Assembly (NCBI GenBank): GCA_034432935.1
Contig: DAOUBD010000038.1
Location: forward strand, 1 to 9,096
Source: DAOUAG01 sp034432935
Lineage (GTDB): Bacteria > Chloroflexota > Dehalococcoidia > SM23-28-2 > RBG-16-64-32
Reading direction: 5' to 3'
DNA: 9,096 nucleotides
The first letter of the stretch is position 1. Each line of letters begins with the position of its first letter. Both the position numbers and the translations under genes were made by a program. The notes below the pieces were generated by a model. The model did no database searches, was not told the origin of the DNA, and saw only the letters and a program-made list of their open reading frames with translations. Positions 5,799-9,096 of this stretch are shown piece by piece.

Positions 5799-7118
5799 AT
5801 GAGCCAGCAGTCCATGGAAACCTTCGTCTCCCTCTGCAAGAGGCGAGGTTTCGTGTTCCAGTCCAGCGAAATCTACGGCGGCATAGGAGGCTTCTGGGAC
5901 TACGGCCCCTTGGGAGTCGAACTGAAGAACAACATCAAGCGGGCCTGGTGGAAGGCTGTCGTCCAGGAGCGGGACGATGTTGTAGGGCTAGACTCCGCCA
6001 TCATCATGAACCCCCGCACGTGGGTCGCCAGCGGCCACGTGGAGACCTTCGCCGACCCCATGGTGGACTGCAAGTCCTGCAAGCACAGGTTCCGCACCGA
6101 CGATATCGCGCCGGGCCCATCGGGCCAGCGGCGCTGTCCCGACTGTGGTGGCGAACTCACCGAATCCCGCATGTTCAACCTCATGTTCAAGACCTTCGTC
6201 GGCCCGGTGGAAGACGAAGCCTCCGTAGCCTACCTCCGGCCCGAGACCGCCCAGGGCATCTTCGTCAACTTCGATAACGTCCTCACCACTAGCCGTAAGA
6301 AGCTGCCTTTCGGCATAGCCCAGATCGGCAAGGCCTTCCGAAACGAGATCACCCCCGGCAACTTCATCTTCCGCGACCGCGAGTTCGAACAGATGGAGAT
6401 CGAGTACTTCGTCATGCCGGGCACCGATGAGGAGTGGCACCAGCGCTGGATCGAGACGAGGCTGGAGTGGTGGCTCAGCCTGGGCGTGCGCAAGGAGAAC
6501 CTGAGGCTCCGGGAGCACTCGAAGGAAGAGCTTTCCCACTACGCCAAGCGCACTGTGGACATCGAGTACGACTTCCCCTTCGCCGGGTTCGCTGAGGTGG
6601 AGGGCATCGCCAACCGGACGGACTTCGACCTCACGCAACACGAGAAGTTCGCCGGCAGGACCCTACGCTACTTCGACGAGGCGACAGGGCAGCACGTAGT
6701 CCCCTACGTCATCGAGCCCTCCATGGGCGTCGACCGGTGCTTCTTGACCCTCCTCATCGATGCCTACGACGAGGAGGAGGTACGTGGCGAAAAGCGGGTG
6801 GTCTTGCGACTGAAGCCCGAGCTGGCCCCTATCAAGGTGGCTGTTCTGCCGCTTTCCCGCAACGAGCAGCTCCTGCCGCCAGCACGCCGGGTCTGGGACA
6901 TCCTGCGGCCCCACTTCATGACCCAGTACGACGACGCCCAGAGCATCGGCCGGCGCTACCGCCGGCAAGACGAGGTCGGCACCCCTTACTGCGTGACCAT
7001 CGACTTCGAGACGCTGGAAGACGACGCCGTCACCATTCGCGACCGTGACGAGATGACCCAGATCAGAGTGCCGATCCCCAATCTGGTCTCCGTCCTCACC
7101 GAGAAGTTCGGCTGTTGA
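5799..7118 (+). CDS. glyQS: Glycyl-tRNA synthetase, homodimeric class II type
   Basis: This 439-aa enzyme charges tRNA-Gly with glycine using ATP, in the cytoplasm. It is the one-chain alpha2 type found in archaea, eukaryotes and many bacteria (also annotated glyS), not the alpha2beta2 GlyQ/GlyS type. It shows GGIGGFWDYGPLGVELKNN (27-45) near motif 1. A Zn-binding insertion has CxxC pairs at Cys91/Cys94 and Cys113/Cys116. LRPETAQGIFVNF (146-158) is followed by motif 2, RNEITPGNFIFRDREFEQME (181-200), and motif 3 is EPSMGVDRCFLTLL (306-319), with Arg313. The C-terminal anticodon-binding domain starts near APIKVAVLPLSRNEQ and ends with VPIPNLVSVLTEKFG. Length is slightly below the usual 450-500 aa but every motif is intact. 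It is a single-gene unit closed by a strong hairpin. Confidence 0.98.
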   Translation: MSQQSMETFVSLCKRRGFVFQSSEIYGGIGGFWDYGPLGVELKNNIKRAWWKAVVQERDDVVGLDSAIIMNPRTWVASGHVETFADPMVDCKSCKHRFRTDDIAPGPSGQRRCPDCGGELTESRMFNLMFKTFVGPVEDEASVAYLRPETAQGIFVNFDNVLTTSRKKLPFGIAQIGKAFRNEITPGNFIFRDREFEQMEIEYFVMPGTDEEWHQRWIETRLEWWLSLGVRKENLRLREHSKEELSHYAKRTVDIEYDFPFAGFAEVEGIANRTDFDLTQHEKFAGRTLRYFDEATGQHVVPYVIEPSMGVDRCFLTLLIDAYDEEEVRGEKRVVLRLKPELAPIKVAVLPLSRNEQLLPPARRVWDILRPHFMTQYDDAQSIGRRYRRQDEVGTPYCVTIDFETLEDDAVTIRDRDEMTQIRVPIPNLVSVLTEKFGC

Positions 7119-7143
7119 GCTCGGCAGCGAGATAGGCGTAAGA

Positions 7144-7172
7144 AGGGGCGGCACCGCCGCGGTGCCGCCCCT
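7144..7172. terminator. Strong hairpin between convergent glyQS and fdxA
   Basis: A perfect 13-bp GC-rich stem (7144-7156 with 7160-7172) closes a 3-nt CCG loop, 26 nt after the glyQS stop. Only a few scattered T residues follow (GTTAGTCCTTG). Being symmetric and placed between convergent genes, it can act for both strands, as a terminator or a 3'-end barrier. Confidence 0.75.
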
Positions 7173-7202
7173 GTTAGTCCTTGTGAACGGGGTCGACGGC
7201 GA

Positions 7203-7493
7203 CTAGGCCGGGGGCTTTATCTGGTTGACTCGAGCGCGGACCGCGTCCGGGTCCTTGTACCACTTGGCGTTGAGCTCGATGAACTCCTTCTGGTCATCGG
7301 GCACGTCGTCCTCGGCGAAGATGGCGGTGACGGGACAAACGGGCTCACAGGCGCCGCAGTCGATGCACTCGTCAGGGTCGATGTACTCCATGCGGTCGAC
7401 GCCTTCCTCGTAGTGGATGCAATCCACGGGGCAGACCTCGACACAGGACTTATCGATTACGTCGATGCAGGGTTCGGTGATTACGTAGGCCAT
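7203..7493 (-). CDS. fdxA: 7Fe ferredoxin ([3Fe-4S][4Fe-4S]), FdxA type
   Basis: This 96-aa soluble electron carrier closely follows the mycobacterial/thermophile seven-iron ferredoxin pattern (YVITEPCIDVIDKSCVEVCP, residues 3-22). Expected ligands are Cys9, Cys17 and Cys53 for the 3Fe-4S cluster and Cys21, Cys43, Cys46 and Cys49 for the 4Fe-4S cluster; Cys25 is the extra conserved Cys. The cysteine that would complete a second 4Fe cluster (position 12) is Val, which supports the 7Fe assignment. The PDECIDCGACEPVCP motif (40-54) is complete. The C-terminal part (DVPDDQKEFIELNAKWYKDPDAV) is the usual FdxA extension. The start at 7493 has AAAGGG (7501-7506) and AAGGAGG (7507-7513) upstream. No redox partner gene is adjacent, so the electron donor and acceptor cannot be inferred from context. 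Confidence 0.96.
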   Translation of the reverse strand: MAYVITEPCIDVIDKSCVEVCPVDCIHYEEGVDRMEYIDPDECIDCGACEPVCPVTAIFAEDDVPDDQKEFIELNAKWYKDPDAVRARVNQIKPPA

Positions 7494-7522
7494 GGCGCTG
7501 CCCTTTCCTCCTTTTGTTGGCT

Positions 7523-7601
7523 ATTATAAAGCCTTTTACAGTACAAATTGTCTGAATACCACGTCCAGGTAAACTTTAGCGCGGCACCCCTGCCCAGTCA
7601 A
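7523..7601 (-). promoter_or_regulatory. Two possible promoters for fdxA
   Basis: The proximal one is a perfect TATAAT (7523-7528, minus strand) in an unusually AT-rich patch (about 7514-7556), with no good -35 at 16-18 bp. This suggests an activator-assisted promoter or one that relies mainly on its -10. The distal one is TTGACT (7596-7601) and TAAAGT (7573-7578), with 17-bp spacing. Both point toward the ATG at 7493 and lie in the gap after the 171-aa gene. Confidence 0.55.
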
Positions 7602-7615
7602 TAGCTTGCGATGCC

Positions 7616-8131
7616 CTAGCGGCGCCTTTTCCAAAACTGCCAGAAACGCCGCTTGGCCCTCGCCGCCCTCGCCTGCCGCCGCTCCTCCTCCAGAAGCTCC
7701 CGCGCCCGTTCCGACGGCAGCTCTCGTCTCAGCATCGTCATGTCCTCTGCCAGCCGCGAGGCGTATGACGGATCCCCGGCCACCTCAGGGAACAGGCTCC
7801 GCAAACGGTCATCGAAGCCCGGCGCCGTGGAACGAGGCCGCTGGCTCGAGCCCGACATCGTGTCGAACAGGGAGTACATCTTCAGCTCGCTGATGACCGA
7901 TGAGAAGGCGGATGACAGCAACCGCACCTGAAGGGGCGAAAGCTCCAAAGCGATGGATTCTTCCGCCAACTGTTCGCTGAGAACCGGAAGCACCTCGCGC
8001 AGCCCGTGTTGGTATTCGGACAGGGTATCGGGGTCGATCTCCGATCCCGGCCGCTGGAGGTGATAGAAGACGGCCAGAGCCACAAGGCGCGCCTGGCGCT
8101 GGGGCAGACGGAGCGCGAAGCGTATGGTCAT
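7616..8131 (-). CDS. Hypothetical protein, helical with a strongly basic C-terminus
   Basis: I do not recognise this 171-aa protein. It has no signal peptide or membrane helix. Residues 12-90 look like amphipathic helices (QARLVALAVFYHLQ; YQHGLREVLPVLSEQLAEES; LSPLQVRLLSSAFSSVISELKMYSLF). A Ser/Pro/Gly-rich linker covers about 92-105. A second helical part (107-150) leads into a highly basic, aromatic tail (RRQARAARAKRRFWQFWKRRR, 151-171) that could bind nucleic acid or the membrane surface. The frame has protein-like composition across its whole length and a normal codon pattern, so I take it as real. The ATG at 8131 overlaps the transposase stop as ATGA and has only a weak AGG nearby. Either it is translated by coupling, or the transposase/repeat insertion displaced its original leader. 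No promoter is evident directly upstream. Confidence 0.65.
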   Translation of the reverse strand: MTIRFALRLPQRQARLVALAVFYHLQRPGSEIDPDTLSEYQHGLREVLPVLSEQLAEESIALELSPLQVRLLSSAFSSVISELKMYSLFDTMSGSSQRPRSTAPGFDDRLRSLFPEVAGDPSYASRLAEDMTMLRRELPSERARELLEEERRQARAARAKRRFWQFWKRRR

Positions 8132-8766
8132 GCCTGACGATATAGGGGCGCGCCGTTGGGGCCCTTCGGGGTTGGAGGGCGCGCACGGGAGCCCGCCCCT
8201 ACCTTGTCGGGGTTCTCCGGGTCATCCGCCCACCGCAGCGGGTTGTCGACGATGTATCCTCGCACCCGCCCGACTTCCTCCTCATCCCGGATCACGTGTT
8301 CGTAGTAGTTGCGCTGCCATAACCGACCGGGGAAAGGCGGCCAACCCTGTTGGAGAACGCCCTGGCGATATCTAGCCGTGGTCAACGATTTGAAACGATG
8401 CACCGCATCCGGCAAGGACATCGTAGGGGCGACCCCCTGTGGTCGCCCCACCCCCTGTGGTCGCTCCGGATCATCTGGGCAGGCAGAGGCGTCTACCCCT
8501 ACAAGGATGATGATGCCATGCACATGATTAGGCATGACCACAAAGGCGTCCGCCTCGACGCCTGGATAGCGACGCGATAACTGACGCCAAACCGATTCGA
8601 CCATTCGCCCTGGTTCGTTCAAGATCATCTTCCCGTCGACCACCCGACCGAAGACACATTCGCGGTTCTGGGTGCAGATGGTGACAAAATAGGCGCCCGA
8701 CCGTCGATAGTCGTACCCGCGCAGTCGGATAGAGCGGCGGTGATGTCGATCAGGATCGTATGTCAT
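8128..8766 (-). CDS. REP-associated tyrosine transposase (RAYT, Y1/HUH family)
   Basis: This 212-aa protein is of the IS200-like Y1 transposase superfamily, RAYT branch. These single-strand nucleases nick or cleave hairpin repeats and normally sit among the repeats as a single resident copy. The N-terminal RRSIRLRGYDYRRSGAYFVTICT (10-32) is the family's first strand. HVH in VVMPNHVHGIIIL (76-88) is the HUH metal site (His81, His83). LWQRNYYEHVIRDEEEVGRVRGYIVDNPLRW (149-179) holds the catalytic tyrosine (Tyr154 or Tyr155). ATG 8766 is chosen because it gives the normal family N-terminus and follows GGGGCGAG; the frame is open further upstream only because it runs through repeats. Two parts are repeat-derived: residues 89-115, including a tandem RPQGVG/RPQGVA, and the tail after about residue 188. 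Core motifs are complete, so the enzyme may be active. Confidence 0.92.
   Translation of the reverse strand: MTYDPDRHHRRSIRLRGYDYRRSGAYFVTICTQNRECVFGRVVDGKMILNEPGRMVESVWRQLSRRYPGVEADAFVVMPNHVHGIIILVGVDASACPDDPERPQGVGRPQGVAPTMSLPDAVHRFKSLTTARYRQGVLQQGWPPFPGRLWQRNYYEHVIRDEEEVGRVRGYIVDNPLRWADDPENPDKVGAGSRARPPTPKGPNGAPLYRQA
8142..8202. repeat. REP-like element bounded by TAGGGGCG/CGCCCCTA, downstream flank of the RAYT gene
   Basis: An 8-bp perfect inverted repeat (8143-8150 with 8194-8201) bounds the element. A second, 7-bp one (GCGCGCC 8148-8154 with GGCGCGC 8178-8184) lies inside, so the whole can fold as a long imperfect hairpin. It has the same GTAGGGGC-type ends as the repeats at 8423-8502 and 8797-9018. 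It codes for most of the RAYT C-terminal tail. Confidence 0.7.
8423..8502. repeat. REP-like element inside the RAYT coding sequence
   Basis: GTAGGGG (8423-8429) and CCCCTAC (8496-8502) bound an 80-bp element. Within it is a 9-bp hairpin (GGGGCGACC 8426-8434 with GGTCGCCCC 8441-8449, loop of 6). An 18-bp direct duplication follows (8432-8449 and 8450-8467, one mismatch). The stretch 8419-8449 is identical over 31 bp to 8793-8823 upstream of the gene. It stays open in the RAYT frame and encodes residues 89-115. Confidence 0.75.
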
Positions 8767-8792
8767 CTCGCCCCAAGGATACGTCCTACGTC

Positions 8793-8823
8793 CATCGTAG
8801 GGGCGACCCCCTGTGGTCGCCCC
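8793..8823. repeat. REP-like hairpin, exact copy of the one within the RAYT gene
   Basis: This 31-bp copy is identical to 8419-8449. Stem GGGGCGACC (8800-8808) pairs with GGTCGCCCC (8815-8823) around the loop CCCTGT. It lies 27 bp before the RAYT start codon, directly against the tandem array, so a folded hairpin could also affect RAYT expression. Confidence 0.85.
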
Positions 8824-9018
8824 GGTTGTCCGGAACAGGCGCGGGGGCCTGCCCCCGTTGTTCCGGGCAGGCACGGGGGCCTGCCCCCGTTGTTCCGGGC
8901 AGGCGCGGGGGCCTGCCCCGGTTGTCCGGAACAGGCACGGGAGCCTGCCCCGGTTGTCCTGAACAGGCACGGGGGCCTGCCCCCGTTGTTCCGGGCAGGC
9001 ACGGGGGCCTGCCCCTAC
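8824..9018. repeat. 32-bp tandem repeat array between uvrA and the RAYT gene
   Basis: Five full 32-bp units start at 8836, 8868, 8900, 8932 and 8964, with a 12-bp partial unit before (8824-8835) and a partial unit after (8996-9016). Units vary at a few positions in two flavours, one with a GTTGTTCCGGG spacer and one with GGTTGTCCGGAA or GGTTGTCCTGAA. Each unit carries CAGGC...GCCTG, extended to an 8-bp GGGCAGGC/GCCTGCCC stem in the first flavour. The block with the preceding hairpin (8797-9018) is bounded by GTAGGGGC and GCCCCTAC. The period is not a multiple of three, so long open frames across it are not genes. There are no unique spacers, so it is not a CRISPR. Confidence 0.9.
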
Positions 9019-9095
9019 TCCCCCACCTTCACCTGCTCCCGCTCGCGGTGCCGGGCGAGCACGTTCCGCAGGTACTGCCCCGTCAGGCTGCCTGG
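9015..9095 (-). CDS. uvrA: UvrA, C-terminal end (gene runs off right edge)
   Basis: Only the last 26 codons are visible. They begin P-G-S-L-T-G-Q-Y-L-R-N-V-L and end in a charged tail (ARHREREQVKVGE), then TAG at 9015-9017. The S-(L/Y)-T-G-Q-Y-L-R motif followed by a charged tail is the normal C-terminus of the UvrA subunit of excinuclease ABC, the ATPase that detects DNA damage in nucleotide excision repair. The identification rests on this short motif alone. The stop codon lies in the end sequence GTAGGGGC of the neighbouring repeat block, so the last residues or the stop may have been set by the repeat. Confidence 0.75.
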   Translation of the reverse strand, partial: PGSLTGQYLRNVLARHREREQVKVGE

Positions 9096-9096
9096 C

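Noticed and set aside
8767..9002. Long open frames running from the array into the transposase, with repeated NNGGRPPCLFRTTGAG-like peptides
   Set aside because: They arise from the 32-bp repeats, whose period shifts frame. The family N-terminus and ribosome site place the start at 8766.
8824..9018. CRISPR array
   Set aside because: Units are contiguous tandem repeats of 32 bp with no unique spacers, and there are no cas genes.

Overview
The window is GC-rich and densely coding. It looks like bacterial chromosome, most likely from a Chloroflexota (Dehalococcoidia or SAR202-like) lineage. The lineage call is an inference from three things: the housekeeping genes (a membrane H+-pyrophosphatase, a one-chain dimeric GlyRS and a 7Fe ferredoxin), the style of the secreted protein, and a REP-type transposase embedded in GC-rich GTAGGGGC-bounded repeats. 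No rRNA or complete tRNA is present to confirm it.

Layout. 1-557 (-): N-terminal part of a secreted protein that runs off the left edge, with its own promoter at 588-615. 558-950: no convincing gene; a 9-bp hairpin lies at 883-913. 951-1516 (-): a type II toxin-antitoxin pair (RHH antitoxin, then MazF/PemK toxin, overlapping by 16 nt) with a palindromic operator/promoter at 1528-1564. 1731-1762: an orphan piece resembling the 3' end of a tRNA. 1867-2661 (+): an enoyl-CoA hydratase/isomerase family enzyme closest in feel to BadI/MenB. 2836-5049 (+): hppA, a K+-independent-type proton-pumping pyrophosphatase. 5082-5600 (-): two small genes, a YtxH-like membrane-anchor protein (47 aa) and a DarA/PstA-type (DUF970) cyclic-di-AMP receptor. 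5799-7118 (+): glyQS, ending at a strong hairpin (7144-7172). 7203-7493 (-): a 7Fe ferredoxin (fdxA type). 7616-8131 (-): a 171-aa protein of unknown function. 8128-8766 (-): a REP-associated tyrosine transposase (RAYT). 8793-9018: a hairpin repeat plus a 32-bp tandem array. 9015-9095 (-): the last 26 codons of uvrA.

The core genes are ordinary single-gene or two-gene units with recognisable promoters, arranged divergently (ytxH/glyQS) and convergently (hppA/DUF970, glyQS/fdxA). They do not form one pathway.

The most unusual part is 8128-9018. Repeat elements bounded by GTAGGGG(C)...(G)CCCCTAC inverted repeats lie on both sides of the RAYT gene, and one lies in frame inside it. One element end supplies the uvrA stop codon. 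Another encodes the RAYT C-terminal tail, up to a 4-nt ATGA overlap with the next gene. The second interesting area is 951-1762, where a TA module with a well-formed operator lies near an orphan tRNA 3'-end-like sequence, which could be the scar of an integrated element.
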